Shown piece by piece: positions 1 to 11,500 of a stretch of 64,000 nt of DNA. Made by a program: the position numbers and the translations under genes. This DNA comes from Armillaria gallica (Eukaryota > Basidiomycota > Agaricomycetes > Agaricales > Physalacriaceae). The notes beneath the pieces were generated by a model that was not told where the DNA came from, made no database searches, and was given only the letters and a program-made list of their open reading frames with translations. The DNA lies in NCBI GenBank assembly GCA_037576215.1, contig JBANDB010000005.1, positions 5,332,001 through 5,396,000 on the forward strand, given 5' to 3'. The stretch's first letter is position 1. The number at the start of each line of letters is the position of its first letter.

Positions 1-531
1 GGGGGATATTCTCAATAGCTCAAGGGCTTCGTGCTCTGCCTGAGGTTCGTCTTCGTTTGTGAGTTGAGGACGAGCGCAAACAGTACTACACTCTATGAGA
101 TGGTGTCTGTCTTTATTGAAAATTTATTCTACAGAAGAACTGAAAAGACACTCTATTTCGTGCTTTACTTTGCGCGTTGTATTGTCTTTTGCTACTGTGA
201 TCTATGGCTGTTTTAACTGCACCACCAGTACTAGTCCTACACGAGTTGACCGGGATCCCATGGCCCCACATACTCGTCTTCGATGCAAGATGCCGATGGA
301 GCTCGGATGCTGATGAAACTATATAAGTCACTGTGCAACTCAACGCAAGATATGACGCTGGGGCCGAGACTGCACCCGGAGCGGACCTTTGAAGTCCGTG
401 GGGGGTCAGGCAGCGACTTTGCGACCTGAGCGGCACAACACTGCTGACTGATACCTCAAGGTTACAAATGCACATTTTTTCTTCATGTATAAAATGGCCT
501 GCAGCTCTCATTGTATCCCAGCCAGCCCATT
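1..531. other. no intact gene; scrap of a family A gene at about 205-300
   Basis: No reading frame here has convincing coding character. Bases about 205-300 closely match 8740-8825, which is the 3' end of a family A gene (minus strand); the shared parts include a stretch reading ggccccacatactcg in both places. It is therefore a detached C-terminal scrap of that family. The rest is probably the promoter and 5' leader of the aldo-keto reductase that starts at 532. Confidence 0.5.
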
Positions 532-1886
532 ATGTCTCTCTTTCAAGTCGCCAGCGATCCTCCTACCAAGCTCGGTATCTATCGTGTCCTGTCCTCTCGC
601 GCATGGGGTGAGGGTGTCTCCTTTGGCCCTAGGTGCTATGAGTATCGGTAATAAATGGGACGCCTTTGGTATGGGCTCCATGAATAAGGAGTCTAGCTTC
701 AAGCTCCTAGACGCGTATTTTGATATGGGCGGAAACTACATCGATACTGCGAATAACTAGTAAGTAACTGGTTCCTTCACACCATACCCGTTTCAAATCA
801 TGTTCTACAGTCAGGATGAGACATCTGAAGAGTTCATTGGTGAATGGGCGGAGAAGCGAGGAATACGGGATCAACTGGTCATTGCGACGAAGGTACGTTC
901 GATATTGTCCATTTACTCCATAAGCAAGGCTGAAGTCGTCTCTTCATAGTACAGCACAAACTACAAGCGCGGAAACGACATTATTGCGCAGAAGGTCAAC
1001 TACGTAGGGAACAGCACCAAGTCTATGTACCTCAGCGTGGAAGCGAGTCTTAAAAAACTGCGAACATCGTACATCGACATCCTATACCTTCATTGGTGGG
1101 ACTACGAGACGTCGATACCAGAAGTCATGGACAACCTGCACAACCTTGTCGCGGCGCAGAAGGTTCTCTACCTCGGTATCTCCGATACACCCGCTTGGGT
1201 TGTCTCTCAGGTAAACCAGTACGCCATGGATCACGGCAAGACACCATTCGTCATCTATCAGGGTAAATGGAACATTTTGGATCGCTCGTTCGAGCGTGAG
1301 ATCATCCCCATGGCTAAATCACTCGGCTTGGCGATCTCTCCATGGTGTGTACTTGCGGAAGGGAGGCTGCGGACGGACGCGGAGGAACATCAGCGCGGGG
1401 TGACGGGAGAGAAGGGACGTACGATGTTTGGTCCTGACTGGGAGCGTACGGAGGTAGAGGTCAAGGTGTGTAGAGCGTTGGAGAAGGTGGCAGCCGAGGT
1501 TGGCGTCGGGTCCAACATCAGGGCGGGTGAGTGGGGATCATCATGTGTTGCTGCAGATATCTGACATGTATGGCGATAGTGGCGATCGCGTACGTGATGC
1601 ATAAAGCACCTAACGTCTTTCCAATCATCGGTGGCCGAAAGGTTAAGCATCTCAAGGCGAACCTAGTGGCGCTGGACATTTCGTTGTCCAAGGAGCAAAT
1701 CGAGTACTTAGACGGTGCTGTGCCTTTTGATCCTGGGTTCCCTATGACGATGATAGTAAGCTTTTTTTCTTCTACCCTTTTTTTTGTCTGATAAAAGTGT
1801 AGGGCGACGGAACGAGTTATTCTTTCTTCCTTTCGTCGACCGCGAAGATGGCGAAGCAACCGGCCTTGCAACGTATCAAGCCTTGA
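532..1886 (+). CDS. aldo-keto reductase (aryl-alcohol dehydrogenase / norsolorinic acid reductase type), with a frame break in exon 1
   Basis: NADPH-dependent reduction of aldehydes or ketones is the family role; cytosolic. Exons read as 532-759, 811-892, 950-1526, 1580-1755 and 1803-1886, all with GT-AG introns. The N-terminus [20 protein letters not shown] and the body ([75 protein letters not shown]) are typical of this subfamily. The catalytic Asp and Tyr (YIDTANNY), Lys (VIATK) and His (LYLHWW) are all present. Oddity: near 601-607 the frame that starts at ATG 532 must shift by one base to reach the frame of [14 protein letters not shown]. This may be a real inactivating insertion or a sequence error. 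The rest of the gene is open and normal, so a recent break is likely. Substrate cannot be inferred. Confidence 0.85.
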
Positions 1887-2096
1887 CCGAATGTTACTTT
1901 GTGCTTCTGGTTTTCGTACAGTGAATACTAAACAGATATACCCGCTGTACAATTTATGGAAGCAATCACAACCTTCATCCTGCATCGACTGTATTTAGCA
2001 CGTCTTCTGTTCTTCGGTCGATCCACCAATCATCACAGTTTCCACAGGTCGTCGAAGGTCTGTTTTCTACAACCATGTCGACTCATGACAAAGTAG

Positions 2097-2175
2097 CCCA
2101 TCACGTACGCACCACTCAGGTGGACTATCTGAGAGCCTGCCGGATCATCGAATCCCATTTTTAGGATCTACTGAA
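2097..2175 (+). pseudogene. fragment of a family A gene, opposite orientation to the others
   Basis: On the plus strand this reads HHVRTTQVDYLRACRIIE and then a stop. It matches AEHHLRAAQVDYLRACQIIE in the middle of the intact family A gene at 2720-3725, which lies on the minus strand. It is a short inverted remnant with a TAG inside the homologous frame. Probably left by rearrangement among family A copies. Confidence 0.7.
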
Positions 2176-2719
2176 AGTGCTCCGCCTTGAGGAAATGGAC
2201 AGGAAATGATAGTCATCTTAAGGCTGACCCCCGGCTGTCTGCATAATGCCGTGATATGATCATACATCCGAGGTTGCAAGACGCATTCATCCGGTCGCTT
2301 ACTTTCTCTTCGCCAATCACATAACAATTTGTTGCCGGCTCACGTCTCTTGACCTCGCATTGAGTCCTGCATGATACACCGGTGGATATGTTTACCTCGC
2401 GTTGGCATCCTCTCGCGCTGGTGTCTGTGCATGCACGCGTTTCGTGCAGAGTATCGTCAAGCCGGAGCATGCCACGACGGACGGGAAAAGAGCATCATTT
2501 CTGATGGTTGAAGTCTTAAGACGCTGTCACTGACTAGGAAGCGTAAACATAGCCCACATTCTTGGCGAACTATAGAGCTCTATAGACTTATCCACTGGTA
2601 TCGCTCCCTACGCACCCAAGCCCACGGACTTTTGACTGGGATGAAAGTATGCTATGTGTATTTGAACAATATCGTGGTTTATACATTGCGTGCTATGTTG
2701 TCTTTCGCGACTGACTGAT
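2176..2719. other. intergenic, nothing recognised
   Basis: Short reading frames on both strands have no family resemblance. The right end (about 2690-2719) is the 3' flank of the family A gene and is also found at 26343 onward. Confidence 0.5.
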
Positions 2720-3725
2720 CTAACGCCAGAATCGATACCAATTCCACACGGACCCATTAGGATCCCACGGCCCGACATACCGGTCATCGATGTTAAGTTC
2801 AGCTTGAGTGTTGAACTTAAACAAACCATACGTGATGTGACTTTCAACCCGACAACGCCAAACTGATGTGTACTGGGAAGTATCGGTGAACAGGTCGATA
2901 ACGTCCCATCGACCTGTATAATACGCTCGCCATTCAGGACTCCGAAACCGTATCTGAATCCTGGTCATCACCTCTCCCAAATGATTTAGGCAAGCCAAGA
3001 TTTCACGCGCGTCGTCCCAGAGCATTGAAAGACGCCGAGGAATACATTCCATGACGATGAGCCGGTACGAGGATAACGAGCAGTATCGCTTGGTGAGACG
3101 GAGCAGAATCTCTAACCCACAGGAGCCTCGGAGCTGTGCGATTAGGAGCTCCTCACTGTCCCACAAAAGGTCTTCAAAGCGGGATTCAATGATTTGACAG
3201 GCTCTCAGATAGTCCACCTGAGCTGCACGTAAGTGATGCTCGGCGTTTGCAATATTTTTATCGTGCGAAGACTCCGACTTTGAGCACAAGATGTTCAACC
3301 CTTCCTGGAGAAACAGATGTACCTCATTCCACATGGCGGAGGTGGCCTCGTAGAATTCGACAGCAATATCTCGGATGGGAGTGAGAATGCTGGAGATGGC
3401 CGAATGTCGGAATACAGCTGCGAGGGACGTTTGTGTGATCAAGCACATGAGGTTCAAGTGGAACGATTCGTGGTCATTGAGGAGGGTGCATACGGCATTA
3501 GCTAGGACTGTTATTTCGTTCTGGTCCTATTTGAGCTATGTCAACATAAAATCATAGATGCAATAAGGCTGTGAAAGGATACCTCTGAGGCATGTTTCAT
3601 TATGTCCAAAAAGTCAGGGCGCTGGATACCCTAATGAGCCAATAAGGCGTCAGTCACGAATGTGTATTTCATTGAGCAACATCTTAACCCACTTTGAATC
3701 GAGGATTAAGTCCAGATGTAGACAT
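2720..3725 (-). CDS. family A hypothetical protein, intact copy (A1)
   Basis: Unknown protein of about 295 residues encoded by three exons: 3725-3693, 3630-3583 and 3526-2720 (minus strand). The exon structure is supported by two paralogues (8107-8572 and 8751-9750) whose exons break at the same places. The start MSTSGLNPRFK is conserved in all copies. The middle is mostly helical (VEFYEATSAMWNEVHLFLQE, then SSHDKNIANAEHHLRAAQVD), and the C-terminal part carries repeated Trp/Tyr positions (FRSPEWRAYYTGRWDVIDLF, YVGPWDPNGSVWNWYRFWR). No signal peptide, clear membrane segment or known domain is seen. Repeated copies around a segmental duplication suggest a multi-copy accessory family. Function unknown. 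Confidence 0.6.
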
Positions 3726-3949
3726 GCCAGTTGCTGTTAGCTGACAGAAGCCACAAAGATGTATGTCTCACGTTTGTTTCATCCTATCTCGCAGAACACT
3801 TCGGAAGGTATACATACTTAGCGTGAAGGGAGGAAGTACTTAGAGTCGCTGAAAGGATCCAGAAACTTTAAACTCGCCAATAGCGGATCACCATTATGTT
3901 ATACAGTAGTGGACAGCTACTCACGGTAAGTGCTCGCCGCGTGCCGGGC

Positions 3950-5330
3950 CAAGTTTGGGCCAAGTGGACCTTGCTGGATATTGTTGTCTGTGGATGGGAT
4001 AATGTTTGTGGATATAAAGTAAGGCGGTGGATTCTAATACATTGTTAACAATGAGGCAGTCCATTGAAGGGCAGCGAGGCTGGCGTTGGCTAAAGAGCAC
4101 CGATTCGGCTTGAAAGACATCATTGTAAGCAAAGCTATGTTGGCAATTGAAACAGGAAATACGCGGCATATTACTCGGCTAAGATATCAATACTGAGTTT
4201 GTCTTACCACGATTCCTACGTTTATCCCAATGAAAAATCGAGGTGCGTATTGATGCACACAGAAAGTACCGCGGAGAACAAGTGACGGATATCGGTTGCA
4301 TCCAACAAAGTTATCTCCAGCATGAGAAGCGACTGTGCCAGTCGAGGTAAACGGGAATGCTGGAGTGAGAAATGGCCTATTAGCGAACAAAAGTGAGCAA
4401 GTGGCACTGCGTATTTGGTGTCGGTACCTTTACTGGATGCCGAGGTTTCGTCGTGTGGTGATGAAAATGGCCGTCGTCACGAACGGGTAATGGACTGTTC
4501 AGCAAGGCAATTCAGTCAAAAGAACCAGTAATAGAACAGCGAACGCCTACCATCACCGTACCACCACCTTCAAATCTCCCCGGAGTTTCCAGCGAACCCT
4601 TGCCGATGATTCCCACTGAGCAGCGTTTCAGCGAGTATCCATCAACAGTTACAGTCTCGAGCAAAATTCTAGTGTTTTGGATGGGGAGTGAACAGGAAAA
4701 GAGATAAGAAACGGAGCTACCAACTTGAAATCGATGTCTATAGCTGCCGTCGTCCCCGCAGCGATGTAGTCAATAACTCGGAGGAGGCTCACATCATTCT
4801 ACTATCATAGATATCGTGATCTGGGATGGCAAGTGAAGTGTTGGCTTGGATCAAGGGAATAAAGCGCAAAGCTTACCTTAAATATACGTCAATGAAGGGT
4901 TCCAAGGGTTTCATTAAAACCTGGTAAAGGTGCTCGTTAAGCATTGACTAACGAAGCCAGAACTATTCACTCACTGCTTCAATGCCGACTCTCGTGCTTC
5001 AAGTTGTTTGTCGAGCAGTAACGTGGAGAACCCTGAACCGACCCTAAACAGAATCAGAAACAAAAGCAATAGAACAGGAAAACGATGAGCTCACCGTAGA
5101 CGCCAGTGAGCTTGACGCCGTCATCGCAGTGACGGTTAAAGTCAGAAATCAAGAAAAGCAAGTGCTTGTCACGGAAATCACTGCCCATAGGATAAGATCG
5201 TTGAACTCTGTGGCGTCGAGGAAGCCCACAACAATGAGGGTCGATCGGGCAGCGCTTGAGCTAGGGATGCCATGTCAGAACCTGAGGCAAGGGCGAAGCG
5301 GGTGCGGCCACCAAGTGGTTGTTAATGTTG
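3950..5330 (-). other. probable minus-strand gene or remnant of unknown identity (left part of the duplication)
   Basis: Read on the minus strand, several stretches look like exons separated by short GT-AG introns: SDFRDKHLLFLISDFNRHCD with VKLTGVYG ending at a donor near 5094; LNEHLYQVLMKPLEPFIDVY near 4880-4950; SLLRVIDYIAAGTTAAIDID near 4730-4800; and TVTVDGYSLKRCSVGIIGKG continuing to PGRFEGGGTVM near 4560-4680. I could not recognise the family or build one unbroken frame. The second copy at 26,500-27,900 is more diverged here than in the neighbouring cytochrome b2 gene, as expected for a decayed gene. Confidence 0.35.
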
Positions 5331-5447
5331 GAAAAGCAACATCACGCATCACTACACGTGATACCACTCGGATGCTCGGCCCGATGGTCGAACTAATAAA
5401 GCACCTTGAGCATTGATGCGGGTATCCCTTGTTCCTCAACACTCATC

Positions 5448-7665
5448 ATGGGGTTTACCCTCCAACAAGTCGCGGAACACAGCACAGCTAGGTTTCTCCT
5501 TCGGATTTCATCCAATGTAACCTTGCTGACCTTTTCCCTAGTTCTTGTTGGGTCATAATAAAAAACAGCGTCTACGATGTTACAGATTTCCTTTCGGTCA
5601 GATAAGTCCTATTTTGTTCCTCGAATTGATGCCGACATAGCTTTCAGGAACATCCGGGAGGTGCCCCAATCATACTAAAGTATGCCGGAAAGGATGCTAC
5701 GTTAGCCTACGAGCCGATCCACCCACCCGACGCATTGGAAAGGAATCTCCCATCGTCCAAGCATTTGGGGTCTTTGAATACTGATGTAGCTCTTCATATG
5801 GAGGAACTGCGCGCCAATAGGAAGAAGACGAAAGACGAGCTGAGAGTAGAACAAGCTCTTAGGGAACGACCTCCCCTCAACCGTATATTAAGCATGTCCG
5901 ATATGGAGGTGAACATAACGTCTGCTCTTCAATTATGAGTTTGGATTAGCTGAGATTTTACAGGATGTCGCACGACACATTTTATCGTTCAAAGTAGTGT
6001 CATACTATTCTTCAGCTTCCGATGACAACATATGTATGTCTTTACATGTCAGAATGACGCTGATAACATCCATATTTGTAGCTTATGAAGAAAACGCTAT
6101 CGCATTCAGAAGGTTCTTCTTCAATGCTCGGGTTATGCGTCCTGTGCTTCATTGCGACCCGTCCACTACCATCTTAGGCTACAAGTCATCCATTCCTGTT
6201 TTCGTATCTGGGGCCGGTCTGGCCAAGCTTGGACATCCCCTCGGTAAGAGTGGATATCCGAATACGGCTGATAAGTATTGATTTGTTTCTTAGGCGAAGT
6301 AAATATAACGAGAGCCGCACATAAAGCATCTATCATACAGATGGTGTCTTCAAACGCATCACTTTCCTACGCAGAGATCGCTGCCGCTGCAAGCCCTTCG
6401 CAGCCATTATTCTTTCAGTTATATAAATCCAGGGATGACACCACAGCGGAAAAACGGGTTCGCGAAGTTGAAAAACTTGGTTATAAAGCCATTTGGCTGA
6501 CCGTAGACGCCATTGTCGCTGGAAAGAGAGAGATAGATATTAAGAGTCCTTGGGAGTTGGAAACCATAGAGAACGGCAAGCCCACATATCACTCTGACCT
6601 TGATAGTCTGGAGCACGTCGATGAAACCGGTACTGCTGGCGCTCTGGTTAGCAAAGATGATCAAAATATGACATGGGAAAAGGTCGTTATCCTTATCAAG
6701 TTGTACTCGGATGACTTTGACAATATAACACCAGACAATCCCTTGGCTACGAAGCCTGACAAACTTACCGATTGTCATCAAAGGCAAGTACTTCCTAGAA
6801 TGTCCTTCCTTCTTCACTCATTTGAAATTTCATAGGTATACAATGCGTTGAGGTAGCTCTAGCCTTTTCCCTCTCCAAAGCGTATCTGACCATCAGTAAT
6901 AGGACGCTGTATTAGCGGCGGATGCTGGTGTGGACGGCATTCTTTTATCGAATCATGGTGGTATGAATAACCTTCTTCCTCCCGTCCTATATCTCAATCA
7001 TTTTATGGGTTAGGTAGACAGCTGGACTAGTACGGCTATCACCACTGGCATGCTCAAATAGCTAATTGCTCGCTAGCTCGATGCCGCCGCTAGAAATTTT
7101 GTACAGACTTCGGCAACGTCGACCTGATGTTTTCGACAAGTTGGAAGGTGAGAAGTTTTTCGATTACATATTATTCGAAGATTAACCCTGGCCATCTTAT
7201 TCAGTTTATATCGATGGTGAATGTCGTCTGTCCAATATTTCAAGTACTCTGACACGGAATTGATCAAGGTGGCATTCGACGTGGTACCGGTACGGATCTT
7301 TTTTTGAGACGTTTGGCAAATATCAAATATTCTTCCAGACGTGGTCAAGGCCCTCTGCCTCGGTGCGAAGGCTGTGGGATTGGGACGACCCTTTCTCTAT
7401 GCGCAAAGCGTAAGTGACTGTTCGACGCCCTCTGGCTTTGCGCTAATTTGATGCATTCCAGGCCTATGGTGAGATTGGTGTCTTGAAGATCCTAAAGATT
7501 CTAGAGAAAGAGATCGTGACCGCGATGAAGCTTGTTGGTGCAGCCAGTGTCAAAGATCTAACGCCTGACTTGGTGAGTATCTCGTTTTGTGAAACCATAT
7601 GATTATTCAATGAAAGATAGGTCGAAAGGGTTGACTGGCAGCCCCTTGTTCGCTCAAGACTCTAG
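5448..7665 (+). CDS. L-lactate dehydrogenase (cytochrome b2)-like flavocytochrome, intact copy
   Basis: Family role: oxidation of L-lactate or a related 2-hydroxy acid by an FMN domain, with electrons passed through a b5-type heme domain. Sixteen exons join without a stop. Order: heme domain (TASSCWVIIKNSVYDVTDFL; heme-ligand His in EHPGGAP and EPIHPPDAL), hinge, then FMN barrel (SYYSSASDD, IPVFVSGAGLAKLGHP, PLFFQLYKSRDD, IWLTVDA, TIPWLRSLTNLPIVIKG, DGILLSNHGGRQLDYS, GIRRGTDVVKALCLGAKAVG, RPFLYAQSAYGE). Residues equivalent to yeast Cyb2 active-site Tyr, Asp, Lys, His (SNHGG) and Arg (GGRQ) are visible. The C-terminus is VERVDWQPLVRSRL. One intron (after IVIK) uses a GC donor (gcaagt), present in both copies. 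The start lies directly before the heme domain, so no mitochondrial presequence is apparent; a cytosolic enzyme or a missed upstream exon are both possible. Confidence 0.85.
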
Positions 7666-8106
7666 CAGGATTTCCGTCGCACTCCTACATGTATTTTATT
7701 CAGCATCAATTGCTGAGATACGAAATAAAGTGTTACTTACTAACTCTGAAATGAGCGATCTCAAATAAGTCAGGGTGGCAGCAGAGGTGATCCCACATGT
7801 CCACTCCTTGCACTCTTCAATGGCCCATTTCCACTTCTGCGGAGAGCAGTTCAGTAAATCGTACCGACATCTGTAAATAAGATGGCCCTACAAGATATTG
7901 AACCAGCTTTTTGTCGGTTCGTACGACAGCCTTCCATTCCTGTGACGAGGGATTCTTATACGTCGTACAAAATATGCGATAAGAATCAAGTGCATGGCGC
8001 CCTGTCCCAGGTAAGTGTGATTTGGGAGTCGGAGGGTATTTTTTGCGTTTCGCAGCAGACCGTCCCTCCCTTCCATCAATAGGTCTGTATCGTTGTCTGT
8101 CTACGA
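7666..8106. other. right end of duplication; no clear gene
   Basis: A short plus-strand frame from 7882 (MALQDIEPAFCRFVRQPSIP and on, ending at a gtaagt donor near 8011) is present in both copies and might be a first exon, but nothing downstream continues it in either copy. The junction with the truncated family A gene is near 8100. Confidence 0.35.
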
Positions 8107-8572
8107 GAGACTACGAAGACTCCAACTTTGAGCCCAAAATGTCCGACCCTTCCTGGAGAAACAGATACACCTCATTCCACATAGCGGAGGTGGCCTCGTA
8201 GAATTCGACAGCAATATCTCGGATAGGATTAAGAATGCTGGAGATGGCCGGGTGTCGGAATACAGCTGCAAGGGACGTTTGTGTGATCAAGCACACGAGG
8301 TTCAAATGGGACGATTCGTGGTCATTGAGGAGTATGCATACGGCATTAGCTAGGACTGTTATATCGTTCTGGTCCTTTATGAGCTATGTCAACATAGAAT
8401 CACAGATAGGGCTGCGAAAGAATACCCTTGAGGCATGCTTCATTATGTCCAGAAAGTTCTTGTCCTGGATAGCCTGATGAACCAACATGGCGTCAGTCAC
8501 GACCGCATTCAAGTTAATGAGTATTTCACGGAGCAATACCTTGAACCGAGGATTAAGTCCAGATACAGACAT
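8107..8572 (-). pseudogene. family A gene A2, truncated at the duplication border
   Basis: Starts MSVSGLNPRFK at 8572, has the same two introns as the intact copy, continues through DQNDITVLANAVCILLNDHE and SLAAVFRHPAISSILNPIRD, and stops matching at about 8110 (SKLESS), where the duplicated block begins. The C-terminal two thirds are missing. The truncation coincides with the rearrangement point, so the segmental duplication or a later deletion probably cut this gene. Confidence 0.75.
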
Positions 8573-8750
8573 GGTTGCTGTTAGCTGACAGAAAGCCACA
8601 AAGATGCGTGTCTCACGTTTGTCTCACAGAACTCTTTTGCAAGGTCGAAGGCATGCATGGTGCTCGGACTACAAAACCCCAGCTCTGTCGAGAAACACCC
8701 TAATAATGTCTTTCGCATATATTCGTGACTGCGATATAAGTATGGCTATT

Positions 8751-9750
8751 CTAACCGCACCACCAATACCAGTCCCTCACGATGTGACCAGGATCCCACG
8801 GCCCCACATACTCGACGTTGATGCAAAGCTCTTGAGAGTCGTGCTTCACCCCGTACTTGTACAAATACAAGAAGGAGCCATGAACCCAATTATGCCACAT
8901 TGATGTGTAATAGTAAGTCTGGGTGAGCAGTTTGATGACGTCCTTTCGACCTATATAATACGCTCGCCATTCAGGACTCCGAAATCGTATCTGAATCCTG
9001 CTCATCACCTCTCCCAAGTGATTGCAGCAAGCCAAAATTTCGCGCGCGTCGTCCCAGATCATCGAAAGACGCCGAGGGATACCTTCCATGATGATGAGCC
9101 GGTATGAAGACAATGTGCAAAACCGCTTGGTGAGGTGAAGCAGAATCTCGAACCTGCAGGAACCTCGGAGCTCCGCGACTAGAAGTTCCTCACTATCCCA
9201 CAAAAGGTCTTCAAAATGGGATTCAATGATTTGACATGCTCTCAGAGTTCACTTGAGCGGCGCGTATGTGATGCTCGGCGTTTGCAATATTTTCATCGTG
9301 CGAAGACTTCGGCTGTGAGCGCAAGATACGCAACCCTTGCCGGAGAAACAGATACACCTCCTTCCACATGGCAGAGATGGCCTCGTGAAATTCTACAGCA
9401 GTATTTCGAACAGGGGTAAGAATAGTGGACGTGGCCGAGCGTCGAAAGACAGCTGCCAGGGACGTTTGTGTGATCAAGGACATGAGGTTCGAGCGGAATG
9501 ATTCCAGGTCATTGAGGAGGATGTTTAGGGCACCGACTAAGGTTGTTATCTCGTTCTGGTCCTGGATGAGCTATGTCAACGCAATGTCACCGAGGTATAG
9601 ATGCGAAAGGATACCTCCGAGGCATGCCTCATTATGGCCAAAAAGTCTTCGCCCTGGATAGCCTGACACACGGTCATGTCAATCACGAATGACTATTTCA
9701 TGGAACAACAACTGTACTTGGAATCGAGGATTAAGTCCGGATGCAGACAT
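8751..9750 (-). pseudogene. family A gene A3, complete length but frameshifted
   Basis: Starts MSASGLNPRFQ at 9750, with introns at the family positions. Exon 3 runs DQNEITTLVGALNILLNDLE to RAAQVN, where two bases are missing relative to A1 (A1 gtggactatctgag, A3 gtgaactctgag on the coding strand, near 9245), shifting the frame. The rest (FEDLLWDSEELLVAELRGSC to YVGPWDPGHIVRDWYWWCG) is open in the shifted frame. The C-terminal 50 or so residues differ strongly from A1 while the middle is well conserved. Confidence 0.75.
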
Positions 9751-10211
9751 GGTTGCTTTGATATCTAGTCGTTAGTAGTCAACAGAGAGAGCTCTACTCC
9801 TTTTCCAAGAAGCAGGTCTCACGTTGTCTCACGGAAGTTCAGTAACAGAGGTCGCTGAAAGGATTTCAAAGGAAGGAGGGAACTGAAATGAAAAACAAGC
9901 AAAACGCGACTGCGACTAGTTCAAAGAAACCCTAAAGAAGTCAATTTGTCTTTCTTCACTGTTAGAGCCGCTTTTGATCTCTTTCATCTTGAGTGATCAT
10001 CTTCGACTCTTTTGGCCGAGGTGTAGGTCCAGGATTCCAAGCAGGTAGAGATTTACACCCTTGTGGATGCCGTCGCTTTCGCTTCATATCCTTTTAGGGA
10101 TCCAGTAGCATACACGGGAAGGTCTAAATGACAAAACATCTCCAGGAACGTTAACACGGACTCCAATGAAGACATAGGCTACAAAAATACACGTGTACTA
10201 TAATGATATCG
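9751..10211. other. intergenic, nothing recognised
   Basis: Contains the upstream flank shared by family A copies (ctgacag, tctcacgttt motifs near 9780-9840) and then sequence without a coding signal on either strand. Confidence 0.5.
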
Positions 10212-10750
10212 TCATTGGGACTGCTCGGCATAAACCTAGACGAGGAACACGTCAACAACAGAAGGTAGCTTCAAAACGAAGACTTACCTTGATTGTTTTA
10301 TCAGCACCACCAGTAATTAACCGTGTCCCGGTCATATCAAAGGTCGAACAGAAAACACCAGCTTCTCTGCTTCCAGGGACCCAGGTTGAGGAACGTCGTC
10401 CATGTTCTGGAAAGGAGTGCCCGTGTTATAGTCCCAGAACGTGAGAGTACCATTGTCGCCTGAGGAAATATGTACGTTAATAAGCAGCTGCGGTAATGAA
10501 AAAGAATCCGAGGCGCCTCAACCCCCAGAGAAGAAGACACCCTCGGCGTTGACCGACAGCGTGTTGATGATTGCGTTATGCCCACTGAAGTTGAACACGA
10601 ATGTGCCTTCAGGGCACTTCCATTTCTTTATGTTGTTACCGCCTGCCGATCCAGACGCAAACGAATATTCGGTAGGATGTATAGCTAGACCCATTTTGAC
10701 TTGAAGTGATACCAGAGATGTCGGAGACTCCAATGTCGCGGATGTCATGT
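10212..10750 (-). pseudogene. 3' fragment of a PRP46/PLRG1-type WD40 splicing factor gene
   Basis: Full-length PRP46/PLRG1 is a WD40 protein of the spliceosomal Prp19 complex. Here only the last part is present, in exons near 10748-10523, 10459-10288 and 10235-10212: [89 protein letters not shown] and VYAEQSQ then stop. Upstream of AIHPTEYS the expected preceding WD repeats are absent and replaced by unrelated sequence ([14 protein letters not shown]). The surviving part has normal splice sites and no stop, so the fragment is recent or conserved. The real gene is expected elsewhere in the genome. Confidence 0.8.
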
Positions 10751-11500
10751 CACTAGGTACGAGAACATTTTTTTATATAATAAATTTCTGGCTGTGGATG
10801 AAGAAGCATTTTGGCAGGTTTGGAATCCGCACGAAGCTCGAAAACTAACCCTTGCAGAGCCAACACCATACATGAGTTCGTAGCGGAGCTCTGATTTAGT
10901 CTTGGGCATGTATCCTGGAGGCACAGCTTTCAGACACTGCAACACAGGGTCTTCAATTGTAATGAGATTCATGTCCATTCCTCTAGGTGGATTGAATATA
11001 CAATGTTCACTAATGGCATACTCCATTGCTAGGCGAACTCTGTGAAATGAGGTCAGAAGAAGCGAGGGAGCAGAATAGCGGAAATTCATACCATTCTTTG
11101 ACCACGACCCACCGCTTCTTCTGTGACAAAAGGTTCGCTAGCATTCATCAACAGGATAACGCAGCATCACGAGACGGCCATCTTGTCGCTAGTTGAATAT
11201 CATAAGCCTTTCTAGAACCATCTCTCGCTATACCCAGCACCTTCTCTGCCATCCAGGGTATCATCAGCGAATGCGAGAACGGGATCCTCGATTGCTTGGA
11301 CAATAGTGTGCCATACATGTTTTCTGGGACCACGTACAGCCTGGCCCAGGAGGATCTGGTCGCCACCATCTGCTTGAGGAACTCTGTAGCGACAGCTCCA
11401 CAGTATTGAGGTTCGCAGACGACGCCCGTCACGCTGATGTGGAGATTTGGGAAATGGCCGAGGAGGTGGACCTCTCGCGACAAGATATACAGTCGATGTC
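10751..11500 (-). other. unidentified minus-strand reading frames next to the PRP46 fragment
   Basis: Two stretches look protein-like on the minus strand: 11483-11148 (GHFPNLHISVTGVVCEPQYC, ARLYVVPENMYGTLL, SLMIPWMAEKVLGIARDGSR) and 11089-10745 (MDMNLITIEDPVLQCLKAVP, PGYMPKTKSELRYELMYGV). They could be two exons of one gene or a remnant fused to the PRP46 tail. No family recognised. Confidence 0.3.

Larger units (their letters stand above)
3933..8055. repeat. 4.1-kb segmental duplication, copy 1
   Basis: This block is repeated in the same orientation at 26496-30600, about 22.5 kb away. Left ends match from ctcgcc (3933 and 26496); right ends match up to the cag at 8055 and 30600. By eye the left third differs at roughly one base in ten, the cytochrome b2 region at only a few per hundred. 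It contains an unrecognised minus-strand gene or remnant on the left and a complete cytochrome b2-type gene on the right. Copy 1 keeps more CpG sites than copy 2. Family A genes or scraps lie against both sides of this copy and the left side of the other. Confidence 0.9.

Noticed and set aside
6661..6790. Apparent frameshift after MTWEK in cytochrome b2
   Set aside because: A 52-base GT-AG intron followed by TIPWLRSLTNLPIVIKG, then a GC-AG intron, restores the expected protein.
7016..7080. In-frame TAG after GGRQLD in cytochrome b2 copy 1 (and copy 2)
   Set aside because: The TAG lies at a GT donor (cta|gtacgg...ctag|ctcgatg); splicing gives QLDYSMPPLE, the expected sequence, so it is an intron, not a stop.
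9690..9740. Stop codon in the first exon of family A copy A3
   Set aside because: It lies in the first intron shared by all three copies; the real lesion is the 2-base deletion near 9245.
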